A stretch of 38,475 nucleotides of DNA, taken from NCBI GenBank assembly GCA_002478045.1, contig DLLT01000042.1:1-38475 (forward strand), written 5' to 3'. Position 1 is the stretch's first letter, and each line of letters starts with the position of its first letter. This stretch comes from Porphyromonadaceae bacterium UBA7555. Lineage in GTDB: Bacteria > Bacteroidota > Bacteroidia > Bacteroidales > Muribaculaceae. The position numbers were made by a program, and so were the translations under genes. Below the pieces are notes generated by a model that did not search any database, was not told the DNA's origin, and saw nothing but the letters and a program-made list of their open reading frames with translations. Below, piece by piece: positions 24,620 through 33,326 of this stretch.

Positions 24620-25681
24620 CTATTCTTTTTTACTTCCTGTACCGTTCTTTTTGTTTAGCTCGGCAAAGAAGTGTACATGTTTTAGCCAAGAAGTCTTTCG
24701 TTCGAGCAATAGTATGTCACATACCAAGAGCGCGAGTGCCAGCCATGCAAACAGAGGAAATTGCTCGGCGCTATTTTTGTACTTTACGGCACCGAAGTCT
24801 GACTTCTGGAGATTGTCGAGTTGTTGTACGAGTTTGTCCAATGCGTCTGTATTCGAACCGTTGACGTATATGCCTTTTCCTGCTTTGGCTATTTCTTTGG
24901 CTGCGTTTTCGTTGACTGCCGTGATGACTTCCTTGCCATCGTTGTCCGTCAGGTATCCGCTACCAATTGGGATACGTGCGCCTTTTGATGTTCCGACGCC
25001 TATTACGTTGACTTGTATTCCACTGTCTACTACGGCTTTGGTCGCATCTATGGCATTTCCGTCATGGTCTTCGGCATCGGTAAGTAGGATTATACATTTC
25101 TTGACATCCGTTTTGTCGCTGAAGCATTTTTTGCTCAGGTTGATGGCCTCGCTGATGGAAGTTCCTTGATAGGGCATTAGCGAAGGGTCAAGGTCGTTGA
25201 GTATGAGTTTGGCCGAATAATAATCGGTTGTCAATGGCAGTTTTACTTTTGCATCACCGGCAAATACTACGAGTCCGACTTTATCGTTTCCGAGTCGGTC
25301 GGTAAGTTTTTCCAAGAGAAGTTTGGCACGTTTCAGTCGCGAAATGCTTTTGGGGTCATCGGTGGATGCGGCAAGCATCGAGCGCGAAGCGTCAAAAGCT
25401 ATCATCACTTCGATACCTCGTTTGCTGTCTGTCTGTTCGGTTTCGCCAAAGCGTGGGCGTGCCAAGATGATGACGATGGCTGCGAGTGCTATCAGTTGAA
25501 GGGTGATTTTTATTCCGGTCTTGTAATGCGATGCGTCCGGCATCAGGGGAGCCAGTGTCGTTGGGTTTCCGAAGCGAGCAATCTTGCGCCGACGAGACAG
25601 CTTGGCAAGCCAGTACAAGAAGTACACTACCGGTAGCGACACCAGCAATATCAGTAATATAGGATTGGCAAAGTCTAACAT
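24620..25681 (-). CDS. batB: BatB, von Willebrand factor A membrane protein
   Basis: 353 residues. Two N-terminal membrane segments (about 7-25 and 55-75), a VWA domain (about 88-290) with the metal-ion-dependent adhesion site DASRSM and further ligands in TDAEDHDG, and one C-terminal membrane helix (about 310-328) followed by a short basic tail. The layout is the same as BatA. BatA and BatB are thought to form a membrane complex with MoxR and BatC-E. It is 59 bp behind BatA. Confidence 0.92.
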   Translation of the reverse strand: MLDFANPILLILLVSLPVVYFLYWLAKLSRRRKIARFGNPTTLAPLMPDASHYKTGIKITLQLIALAAIVIILARPRFGETEQTDSKRGIEVMIAFDASRSMLAASTDDPKSISRLKRAKLLLEKLTDRLGNDKVGLVVFAGDAKVKLPLTTDYYSAKLILNDLDPSLMPYQGTSISEAINLSKKCFSDKTDVKKCIILLTDAEDHDGNAIDATKAVVDSGIQVNVIGVGTSKGARIPIGSGYLTDNDGKEVITAVNENAAKEIAKAGKGIYVNGSNTDALDKLVQQLDNLQKSDFGAVKYKNSAEQFPLFAWLALALLVCDILLLERKTSWLKHVHFFAELNKKNGTGSKKE

Positions 25682-25740
25682 TGTCTATATGATATTCGAG
25701 GAGAATACGGTTTTTGTCGTCAGTCTGAAATTCATACTTA

Positions 25741-26733
25741 CTAAGGCACTGTGCGGAATATGGTGTATCTCAAGACAAGCTCAAGAGCCAGAAGTCCGAA
25801 TAGCAGCCAACCCCACAGTGCAAAGTCGTCTTCGGTGTGGCTGAATTGCTGGATGCTCATGTGGGTCTTTTCCAAGCGGTCGATTTCGTTGAAGATATTT
25901 GACAGCGTTTTATTGTCGGTTGCACGGAAATACTTCCCATTGGTATGTGTAGCTATGGACTGAAGCGTAGCCTCATCGATAACCACTTGTTGCATCTCGT
26001 ATTGCATTCGGCCTAACGCATCAATGCTTACGGGCGTAAGCGCTCGACCGCGTGTTCCCACAGCTATGGGGTATACTTTGATTTTGCGCTCTTGCGCTAC
26101 GGAGGCTGCGTCCGATGGCGTTACAACTCCGGTGTTGTTTGATCCGTCGGTGAGCAGTATTACGCTTTTGCTCTTGGCCTTTCCGTCTATAAGCCTGGAT
26201 ATTGAAGTTGCAAGACCGTCTCCGATAGCGGTACCGTCTTCAAGCATTTCGGGCTTGATGCCTTCGATATAATTTATGAGTGCCGAATGGTCCATTGTCA
26301 AGGGCAGTCCTGTCAAGCTCTCGCCGGCAAATACAACCACTCCGATGTTGTCGTTGGGACGCCCTGTAATGAATTTTTGGGCCATCTTCTTGGCGGCTTC
26401 CATACGATTGGGCTTGAGATCCTGAGCAAGCATACTGGAGGAGACATCAAGAGCGATGACGATGTCGGTACCTTCGGTATCGGTGGTGCGCCAGCTATCG
26501 CTTAGCTGAGGTCGGGCGAGGATGACTATCAGAAAAGATATTGCCCCAAGCCTCAGGGCAAACAATAGGTGTCGCAGGCGTGCACGCCATGGTGTAGGCG
26601 TATTAGCATAAGGGGCAGTGGTGGATACGCCCATGGTTGGGCGGGCGTTTCGTGCCGTATACACGTATCTTGCAATAAGCAAGGCTAAGACAATGGGTAT
26701 CAGCCAAAGTAAATGCGGATGAGCAAACTGCAT
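25741..26733 (-). CDS. batA: BatA, von Willebrand factor A membrane protein
   Basis: 330 residues. Two N-terminal membrane segments (about 8-26 and 55-75), a VWA domain with an intact MIDAS (VIALDVSSSM) and the TDG metal ligand in VILLTDGSNNTG, and a C-terminal membrane helix (about 305-322). Paralogue of the following BatB, with the canonical DVSxS motif where BatB has DASRS. Located 9 bp behind the upstream signal-peptide membrane protein. Confidence 0.93.
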   Translation of the reverse strand: MQFAHPHLLWLIPIVLALLIARYVYTARNARPTMGVSTTAPYANTPTPWRARLRHLLFALRLGAISFLIVILARPQLSDSWRTTDTEGTDIVIALDVSSSMLAQDLKPNRMEAAKKMAQKFITGRPNDNIGVVVFAGESLTGLPLTMDHSALINYIEGIKPEMLEDGTAIGDGLATSISRLIDGKAKSKSVILLTDGSNNTGVVTPSDAASVAQERKIKVYPIAVGTRGRALTPVSIDALGRMQYEMQQVVIDEATLQSIATHTNGKYFRATDNKTLSNIFNEIDRLEKTHMSIQQFSHTEDDFALWGWLLFGLLALELVLRYTIFRTVP

Positions 26734-26742
26734 GACGGTATT

Positions 26743-27837
26743 TTAGCTTTTTTGTTTTGTGTTCGTAGTCTTGGGGCTCTCGCTGCCGTTGACGTCTTGT
26801 TTCCCCTTAGCGTCCGCGGCTTGTTTCCCTTTGGCGTTTTCGTCAACCTCGGGCTGGGGACGTGTCGTAGATACAAAGTCGTTGACGGCGTTGAACGAGC
26901 GGATGTTTTCGGATATATCCGGACGTTGGCAAGCAAATTTCACGAAGTCGGCAGTACGAAGTACCGGCCCGAGAGCGTCTATGAAGTGCTTGAGCGTATC
27001 TTCGGCCGACATAGCCTCAAGTATTTGCGTCGTGGTCATTTCGCGTGCATTGACGCCGAATCGTCCGTCAATGTATTGACGCAAGATGTCCGTAAGTTCG
27101 GTGTAGTATTCTTTGTCATGCCCGCTTTCGGCGAGGCGACGTGCCTTAAGGGACGAGAGGCGCTTGATGGCCAATTCGTAGGGTGGAATTATTTTCTTGT
27201 GCGGCAGCAGGGTGGGACCGTTTTTCTTATATAAGAAGAATATGACGGCACCGAGGGCTATGACAAGTAATGCCAATAGCGGCCAATACCACCATTCGGG
27301 TATAAAGTCATACCATCTGCCGGGAATAGATACGGTGCCTTCAAAGGGGTTGATAAGAAGAGAGTCTTTCATCACCTTCGGCATATCCGGTTCGAGGACT
27401 TTGAGCGTCACTATGTCCGAATCAATGGTGTCGGCGCCGTTGACAAATCTGAATGGGCCTATGCTCTGCGTCCCCGGTTCGAATGGTTGGATAAGGTATG
27501 TATATATCACCTGAATGCGACCGTTGCCTACTTCTGTCGAATCAACGGATGTTTCGCGAACTTCCACTTTATTGAGAGTGTATACGCCTTGGTCATCGCG
27601 TTGCATCTGATCCATCATCAAGCCGTAATGCCCGTTTTTGAGCACTTCAACGCGGATGTTGGTGCGGTCGCCCATAGTCAATGTTGTCGAGTCGATTTTC
27701 GCCGAAATGGATACAGGTGCGACTGCTTCGCTCGGCTGTTGTGCAGAAGCCCCGGAGACACAAAGTACCAGGGCAAGAGCAGCGGCAGTGTTTCGTGCCG
27801 ACAGTTTGAGCGAAGTTTTTGGTGTATGTATATTCAT
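26743..27837 (-). CDS. Signal-peptide membrane protein of the Bat operon (DUF4381-like)
   Basis: 364 residues. A signal peptide (AALALVLCVSGASAQQ), a periplasmic beta-domain (about 40-165; VSISAKIDSTTLTMGDRTNIRVE) similar to the first domain of BatD, a membrane helix near residue 195 (WPLLALLVIALGAVIFFLY), and a cytoplasmic helical domain (about 220-320; YYTELTDILRQYIDGRFG) with a charged low-complexity tail. The gene occurs between DUF58 and batA in Bacteroidales Bat operons. It resembles DUF4381/BatD-type proteins; a specific function is not known. Confidence 0.8.
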   Translation of the reverse strand: MNIHTPKTSLKLSARNTAAALALVLCVSGASAQQPSEAVAPVSISAKIDSTTLTMGDRTNIRVEVLKNGHYGLMMDQMQRDDQGVYTLNKVEVRETSVDSTEVGNGRIQVIYTYLIQPFEPGTQSIGPFRFVNGADTIDSDIVTLKVLEPDMPKVMKDSLLINPFEGTVSIPGRWYDFIPEWWYWPLLALLVIALGAVIFFLYKKNGPTLLPHKKIIPPYELAIKRLSSLKARRLAESGHDKEYYTELTDILRQYIDGRFGVNAREMTTTQILEAMSAEDTLKHFIDALGPVLRTADFVKFACQRPDISENIRSFNAVNDFVSTTRPQPEVDENAKGKQAADAKGKQDVNGSESPKTTNTKQKS

Positions 27838-27874
27838 ATTGTATACAATGTGTCGGATAGTTTATTATAGGCCG

Positions 27875-28750
27875 TTAGCCCCGTCCGCGGTTTTTGAACA
27901 AGCCCATAAGTGCGCGTACATAGTCTTCATCCGTGGCTACGGAAATGAAGTCTACGCGTGCCGAGCGTAATGTCTCGGCCATACGTTGCTGGTTGGTGTA
28001 CCAATGCTTGTCATAGATTTGACGCGCGTGACGGCTGGACGTGTCCACCCAGCGGGTCTGCCCTGTTTCGAGGTCGGCCAGACGTATAAGTCCTACATCG
28101 GGCATTTGTGCGTCACGCTTGTCGTATACTTGTATTGCCATAAGGTCATGGCGATTGCGAGCTATTTGTAAGGCTTGTTTATAGTCCGTGCTGTCTATGA
28201 AGTCTGAGATGAGGAATGCTGTGCAAGCGCGTTTTGAGGCATTGGCAAAATACTTTACCGCGCCTTCGATGTCCGTCTTATTGTGTTTTGGACAGAAGTC
28301 AATAAGTTCCCGTATAATCAGCAGGATTTGCTTCTTGCCTTTTGCGGGCGGAATATACTTCTCGATGCGATCTGTGAAGAATATCGCGCCTATTTTATCG
28401 TTGTTTTGAGTGGCCGAGAATGCCAAAGTGGCAGCTATTTCGGCAATGATGTCGCGCTTTTGCGAACCTACGGCGCCGAAAACGCCGCTACCCGACATAT
28501 CGATAAGCAGCATCACTGTCAGCTCTCGTTCTTCCTGATAAACCTTGATGTAAGGCTTGTTGTGACGTGCGGTGACGTTCCAGTCAATGTCTCGAATGTC
28601 ATCGCCGTACTGGTACTCGCGCACTTCGCTGAACATCATGCCGCGGCCTTTGAAGGCCGAATGATATTCGCCTGCAAAGATGTTTTGCGACAGTCCGCGA
28701 GTCTTGATTTCGATTTTGCGGACTTTTTTTAGAAGTTCTTTCGAGTCCAT
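27875..28750 (-). CDS. DUF58 protein of the MoxR/Bat operon
   Basis: 291 residues with no membrane segment. The DUF58 signature is intact: GRGMMFSEVREYQYGDDIRDIDWNVTAR is split here into its key parts FSEVREYQYGDD and RDIDWNVTAR, followed by KPYIKVYQEERE. The C-terminal part is VWA-like with a partial MIDAS (LLIDMSGSG). DUF58 proteins accompany MoxR ATPases and are thought to be their substrate-side partners. It lies 33 bp after moxR. Confidence 0.92.
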   Translation of the reverse strand: MDSKELLKKVRKIEIKTRGLSQNIFAGEYHSAFKGRGMMFSEVREYQYGDDIRDIDWNVTARHNKPYIKVYQEERELTVMLLIDMSGSGVFGAVGSQKRDIIAEIAATLAFSATQNNDKIGAIFFTDRIEKYIPPAKGKKQILLIIRELIDFCPKHNKTDIEGAVKYFANASKRACTAFLISDFIDSTDYKQALQIARNRHDLMAIQVYDKRDAQMPDVGLIRLADLETGQTRWVDTSSRHARQIYDKHWYTNQQRMAETLRSARVDFISVATDEDYVRALMGLFKNRGRG

Positions 28751-28783
28751 AATTCAGCGCATTGAGCGATTGGTCGGTATGGG

Positions 28784-29779
28784 TTAGGGAACAAGAATCT
28801 TGTCTAGTATTTCGGTGATGATTTCGTCCGTGGAAATGTTGTTTGCTTCGGCTTCGTATGTCACACCGATGCGGTGTCGGAGTATGTCGTGGCATACGGC
28901 TATGACATCTTCGGGAATAACATAGCCGCGCTGGTGGATGAATGCGTAGGCTCGAGCGGCGCGTGCCAGCGATATGGAGGCACGAGGTGATGCTCCGAAG
29001 GCGATAATGTCCGTCAGGTCGTTAAGGCCGTATTCGGCCGGTGTACGGGTGGCGTAAACGATATCTACGATATAGCGCTCGATTTTTTCGTCCAAGTATA
29101 TTTGTTCAACAAGCTTTTGCGCATCAATAATTTCGGAGGGTTTGATGATGGGATGTATTTCGCGGCTCTCGTTGGCGATATTCTGGCGAATGATTATGCG
29201 TTCTTCCTCTTTGGAAGGATAGCTTATGACGACTTTCATCAAGAAACGGTCAACCTGAGCTTCGGGCAGCGGGTATGTACCTTCTTGCTCAATGGGGTTT
29301 TGTGTAGCCATTACCAAGAAGGGTTGGTCGAGGCGGAAAGTGTTGTCACCGATGGTGACTTGACGCTCCTGCATGGCTTCAAGTAATGCGCTCTGTACCT
29401 TGGCCGGGGCGCGGTTGATTTCATCAGCGAGTACGAAGTTGGCAAATACAGGACCTTTCTTTACTTGGAACTGTTCGTTCTTGACGCTGTACACCATAGT
29501 ACCTATTACATCGGCGGGGAGCAGGTCGGGAGTGAACTGTATGCGGCTATATTTTGCGTTGATGAGTTGTGACAATGTCTTAATAGCGAGTGTTTTGGCA
29601 AGGCCGGGTACACCTTCGAGCAATACGTGCCCATTGGAGAGTAAGGCAATGATAAGTGATTCGATGAGGTGTTTCTGTCCAACGATTGTTTGGTTCATTC
29701 CCTCGGTGATGAGGTTGATGAAATCGCTTTTGCCCGCGACCATGTCGTTGAGTTCGCGGATGTTTACGGTGTCGCTCAT
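28784..29779 (-). CDS. moxR: MoxR-family AAA+ ATPase
   Basis: 331 residues, soluble. Walker A in LLEGVPGLAKTLAIKTL, Walker B in FVLADEINRAPAKVQSALLEAM, sensor 1 in FLVMATQNPIEQEGTYPLPEAQ and an arginine-finger region DRFLMKV. A C-terminal lid domain includes SPRASISLARAARAYA (sensor 2). MoxR proteins act as chaperones for VWA-containing partners, here DUF58, BatA and BatB. First gene of an eight-gene operon reaching batE. Confidence 0.95.
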   Translation of the reverse strand: MSDTVNIRELNDMVAGKSDFINLITEGMNQTIVGQKHLIESLIIALLSNGHVLLEGVPGLAKTLAIKTLSQLINAKYSRIQFTPDLLPADVIGTMVYSVKNEQFQVKKGPVFANFVLADEINRAPAKVQSALLEAMQERQVTIGDNTFRLDQPFLVMATQNPIEQEGTYPLPEAQVDRFLMKVVISYPSKEEERIIIRQNIANESREIHPIIKPSEIIDAQKLVEQIYLDEKIERYIVDIVYATRTPAEYGLNDLTDIIAFGASPRASISLARAARAYAFIHQRGYVIPEDVIAVCHDILRHRIGVTYEAEANNISTDEIITEILDKILVP

Positions 29780-29822
29780 AAAACTGGTATTTATAAGTTT
29801 GGTCTATATGTTCGATAATTGC

Positions 29823-29855
29823 AGTAGCCAAATCCGTTTGAGGGATTTGGCTACT
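29823..29855. repeat. Hairpin with 13-bp arms at the 5' end of the Bat operon transcript
   Basis: AGTAGCCAAATCC (29823-29835) and GGATTTGGCTACT (29843-29855) are exact complements around a 7-nt loop. It lies directly after the predicted -7 box and about 45 bp before the moxR start. No T-tract follows, so a 5' stabilising stem or an operator fits better than a terminator. Confidence 0.6.
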
Positions 29856-29856
29856 A

Positions 29857-29864
29857 CAAAATTA
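29857..29864 (-). promoter_or_regulatory. -7 promoter element of the Bat operon
   Basis: TAATTTTG on the minus strand matches the TAnnTTTG consensus. No TTTG lies at 19-21 nt; the nearest TTG is at about 26 nt. Transcription from here would start in or next to the hairpin at 29823-29855. The remainder of 29865-30059 shows no gene. Confidence 0.4.
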
Positions 29865-30059
29865 CGTATAACGGCTTTTCTGCCGAGATGCAATGTGTTA
29901 AAAGATTTTACTAAACGTTTAACTCATAAAAACCTTAACCTTTTTTAGTATATTCGCGTCATAGTGTTACTAATATTCACAAGTGAAGTGCGATATGCCG
30001 GGTGATATTAGGATGTTTGGCGCATAAGTGAAGAGATATAGTCGCGTGGTTTTGGTGCA

Positions 30060-32447
30060 TCACTCGCGGAAGTAAAGTCGCTTGACGCGTGAAGATACTG
30101 AGGTGAGCACTTCGTACGGTATAGTGTCAAGTGTTTCAGCCAGGTATTGGATGGACGCATTTTTGCCGAAAATTTCGACGGAAGATCCGATATGCGCCTT
30201 CGGACAGTCCGTGACATCAATCATGCAAAGGTCCATACAGATGTTGCCGATGGTTGGGCAGGGTACTCCTTCGACAACGAACGAGGCATGCCCGCATCCG
30301 AGATGCCGATTGACGCCGTCGGCATAGCCTATTGGTATGGTTGCAATAACGCTATCGCGCAGGGTGATTCCGCGGCGGCCGTAACCGATGGTTGCACCGG
30401 CCGGATATTGGTGCATAGCGATGATGGAAGTACGCAGTGTTGCCACGGTCTTCAAGGCCGATTGGTCGGTTTCGCCCGGTAGTGGCGAAATTCCGTACAT
30501 TCCTATACCGAGACGTACCAGGTCGTATGCATAGCATGTGCGCCCGTAGCGTATTATGCCTGCGGTGTTGAGTATATGGCGTCGTATGTCTTTGCCGTAT
30601 GGGACGCTGTTGCGCAAGAAGTTGCTAAGTCTGTCGAATGTATCAAGTTGGAGCGTGGTGTAATCGTCCATATCCAAGCAGTCGGCCGTAGCCAAGTGCG
30701 AGAACGTTGTGGCAATGTGCAGGTGCGGGCATTGCGCAAGCATCGAGACAAAGGCGCTGATTTCGTCCTCGTTTTTCAGCCCGACGCGGTGCATACCAGA
30801 ATCGATTTTGACGTGTATCGGATAATCGGAAAGTCCGGCGGCTGCTACTTCGCGTTCGAGGTTGGACATGATGTCCTTATCCAAGTCTATTAGTGTCGGT
30901 TCCAGTCGATAAGCAACAATGGCGTGAGGATTGAGACACCAAGGATCAAGTACAATTATAGGCATAGTAACCCCGGCACGTCTCAGACGTACGCCCTCAT
31001 CGACAACGGCCACGGCAAGATAGCTGAGCCCGCAAGACTGGAGTGTGCGAGCGACTTCAATGTCACCGCAACCGTAAGCATCGGCCTTGATCATAGCAAT
31101 CATACCAACGCCATTGGAAAGTAACGAGCGGTAATGTCGTACATTATGCACAAGTGCTTCAAGGTCAATATTCAGGTGTGTAATATGGCGTAGTGAGCAC
31201 AATCGGTCACGCATCAGCCGTCCTTGTTCCTTATCCGATATGTTTACATACAGCATTGTACGTTGCATATCGCGAGTGTTAAGCGTAATATGGCGTTCGA
31301 ATGCGTCTGTGTCTTCGAAATGAGCAATTTCCACGCCCGAGTCCGCTACATCAGCCCAGTATTCAGGGCTACCGCCGATGACGTATGCCTTGGTGACGCC
31401 TGCCGCTTTGAGTATTTTAGCGGATGAGGAATAACCCCAGGCCTCGGACACGGGAGCGCTGACACATATTCGCAGGTCATGTTCGGGAGAGATACGGCGA
31501 CGTACATAGTCAAGGGCGGTGGCAATACCATCCATATCCCCGGTGTAATAGTCCAGTGCAAGGGCGCTATTGCCGCTCATATCCGTTATGTCAATACGAC
31601 CGGAAATGTCGTATCGCCCGATTTCGGACGAGCTGAAGCTGATTTTCTTGCCAAACATATTGGCAATCCGGGCGCATATATCCCAGATATCGGAACATGG
31701 ATGCAAGTTCTTTTTGGGGTACATCTCTTTGAGTACCGAGGCAATCAATGGGTACGAGCTGTTGTAGAAGATGTCCGTAGCCGAAGCAAAGAGTAAGGAC
31801 TTTTCACGACATTTGCTTTCGATGGAATCGAAGCCCTCGCTATGTTCTTCGGTGATGGCCGTAAATATGCCTATGGTAGGACGTATGATGTCTGCAAGTA
31901 TTTTCATCTCACCTTTGTGAGATATGCCGGCTTCGATGATCGCAGCATCGGCGCCTGCCGCGAGCCATAGCGACTCGGGTACACCGATGCTTGAGTTCCA
32001 GCTGCGTGGGCTGCGAGCGCAATGCTCCCAAATATTGCAGCAGTTGAGTAATTCCTTGGTAAAGGTCTTGCCGATGCTGCCGGTGATACCAATGACCGGC
32101 CCCCGGAAGGCGTTGCGGATAGATTTTGCGCTGTCCCACAGGGCTTGGCGCACATTGTCTACGGCGATAAATGTCGCATCGGGGTATGCCGCATAATCCG
32201 CAATGTCCTTTTCGACTAAGAATACGCGTACACCCTTGGTATACATGTCCCGGATGTAACGGTGTCCATCGCCTTGGGGTGTGCACAATGCCGCAAATAC
32301 TGTTGCGTTTGGGTCGGTCAGAAGTGCGCGGCTGTCGGTAATAATAGTGCGTAACGGCGAAGATGCCGATGTGATATTGCCTGAGATGGCAAGTGCGTGT
32401 ACTGCCGCTGAGAGCGATTGTATGTCAAAATATGGGTTCTTGTCCAT
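30060..32447 (-). CDS. murF-alr: Bifunctional MurF ligase / alanine racemase
   Basis: 795 residues. MurF part (about 1-420): P-loop GITGSIGKTFTKELL, NSSIGVPESLWLA, EAGISHKGEM and ITEEHSEGFDS; it adds D-Ala-D-Ala to UDP-MurNAc-tripeptide. The usual EMG and NIGEAH motifs are changed to EAG and ITEEH, but the ATP loop and the His are kept. Alanine racemase part (about 428-795): PLP lysine in MIKADAYGCG, HVKIDSGMHRVGL, GYADGVNRHLG and the terminal NICMDLCMIDVTD. The MurF-Alr fusion is characteristic of Bacteroidetes and couples D-Ala production with its use in peptidoglycan. It lies 6 bp behind a GSCFA gene, so the two are probably cotranscribed. Confidence 0.94.
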   Translation of the reverse strand: MDKNPYFDIQSLSAAVHALAISGNITSASSPLRTIITDSRALLTDPNATVFAALCTPQGDGHRYIRDMYTKGVRVFLVEKDIADYAAYPDATFIAVDNVRQALWDSAKSIRNAFRGPVIGITGSIGKTFTKELLNCCNIWEHCARSPRSWNSSIGVPESLWLAAGADAAIIEAGISHKGEMKILADIIRPTIGIFTAITEEHSEGFDSIESKCREKSLLFASATDIFYNSSYPLIASVLKEMYPKKNLHPCSDIWDICARIANMFGKKISFSSSEIGRYDISGRIDITDMSGNSALALDYYTGDMDGIATALDYVRRRISPEHDLRICVSAPVSEAWGYSSSAKILKAAGVTKAYVIGGSPEYWADVADSGVEIAHFEDTDAFERHITLNTRDMQRTMLYVNISDKEQGRLMRDRLCSLRHITHLNIDLEALVHNVRHYRSLLSNGVGMIAMIKADAYGCGDIEVARTLQSCGLSYLAVAVVDEGVRLRRAGVTMPIIVLDPWCLNPHAIVAYRLEPTLIDLDKDIMSNLEREVAAAGLSDYPIHVKIDSGMHRVGLKNEDEISAFVSMLAQCPHLHIATTFSHLATADCLDMDDYTTLQLDTFDRLSNFLRNSVPYGKDIRRHILNTAGIIRYGRTCYAYDLVRLGIGMYGISPLPGETDQSALKTVATLRTSIIAMHQYPAGATIGYGRRGITLRDSVIATIPIGYADGVNRHLGCGHASFVVEGVPCPTIGNICMDLCMIDVTDCPKAHIGSSVEIFGKNASIQYLAETLDTIPYEVLTSVSSRVKRLYFRE

Positions 32448-32453
32448 GTATAG

Positions 32454-33308
32454 TTATTGTTCAATGATGGGGCGATGCAAAGCCCTAAGTTTTTCGGAAC
32501 GATATTGTATCGCTTGCCGTTGCGTATCTTTGTCAAAGTATGTATTGGCAAAAAAGTCGTAGACGATGTCTATTGCCATTGGCGACGGATGCTTGAGATC
32601 GCGGTCATAAAAACGGTAGTCGCGCAATTGGTCGCAAATGATTTCGAACGCCGGAAAATACTCGGCGGACGGGCATTCGGAGATGATACGTTCGGTGGCC
32701 AGATGGAGCACGGCTTTGCTCAGATTGTTTCCATGAAGGCCGTCTGCAAGATGTCGCACCGGGCTGACGGTGAATATGATGCGTTTGCTTTGGCATAGTT
32801 CCTTCCATCGCTCGACAATCGTATCGATGTCAAGGCGTGTGCGTTCAAAGGCATTTTGTGGGATCTTATGGCAGTTTCCTACGATATAGTTGCCCGGCTT
32901 ATAGGTGTATACCCATGCGGTGCCGAAGGTGATTATCCATACCGAATCAGAGCTAAGTCGCTTGCCAAGCGCCTTAATGTCTCCGTTGAGCCGCTCAAGA
33001 AGCGCGTCTGCATCGGTGTCCGAGTATCGAGTATTCAGATACAAGCAACGCCATCGACCGTCATATAGTACCAAGTCTTCATGTGTGAAGTACTTCGAAG
33101 CAATAGCACGGCGCATAATTGTGGCTATAGATGCCGGATTGAAGAGTACGCCCAGAGGATTGGCCTGAATATCGAATCCGTCACGCCACAGACATTCGCC
33201 GATATTATCCGTAAAGCATGAGCCGAGCATCGTAATACGGTCGTTGCGGCTGATGCCGCACACTCCACGAATAGGCTCGACCGGTGTGTATAGGCGAATA
33301 TCAGACAT
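32454..33308 (-). CDS. GSCFA-domain protein
   Basis: 284 residues with no signal peptide. The family-naming motif is in ITMLGSCFTDNIGECLW (LGSCF). Further blocks are NPLGVLFNPASI, WIITFGTAWVY, CHKIPQNAFERTRLD, FTVSPVRHLADGLHGNNLSK and DLKHPSPMAIDIVYDFF. The paired S near the N terminus and the D-x-x-H at DLKH recall SGNH-type esterases, so hydrolysis of an acyl group is plausible but unproven. The gene is a frequent neighbour of murF-alr in Bacteroidetes. It follows the OmpA lipoprotein gene by 18 bp. Confidence 0.9.
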   Translation of the reverse strand: MSDIRLYTPVEPIRGVCGISRNDRITMLGSCFTDNIGECLWRDGFDIQANPLGVLFNPASIATIMRRAIASKYFTHEDLVLYDGRWRCLYLNTRYSDTDADALLERLNGDIKALGKRLSSDSVWIITFGTAWVYTYKPGNYIVGNCHKIPQNAFERTRLDIDTIVERWKELCQSKRIIFTVSPVRHLADGLHGNNLSKAVLHLATERIISECPSAEYFPAFEIICDQLRDYRFYDRDLKHPSPMAIDIVYDFFANTYFDKDTQRQAIQYRSEKLRALHRPIIEQ

Positions 33309-33326
33309 TTTGCTATTGTGACCTAC

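Noticed and set aside
27465..27490. TTCGAAT-like sequence resembling a tRNA T-arm
   Set aside because: It lies inside a well-supported coding region and no acceptor, D or anticodon stems are present; no tRNA was found in the window.
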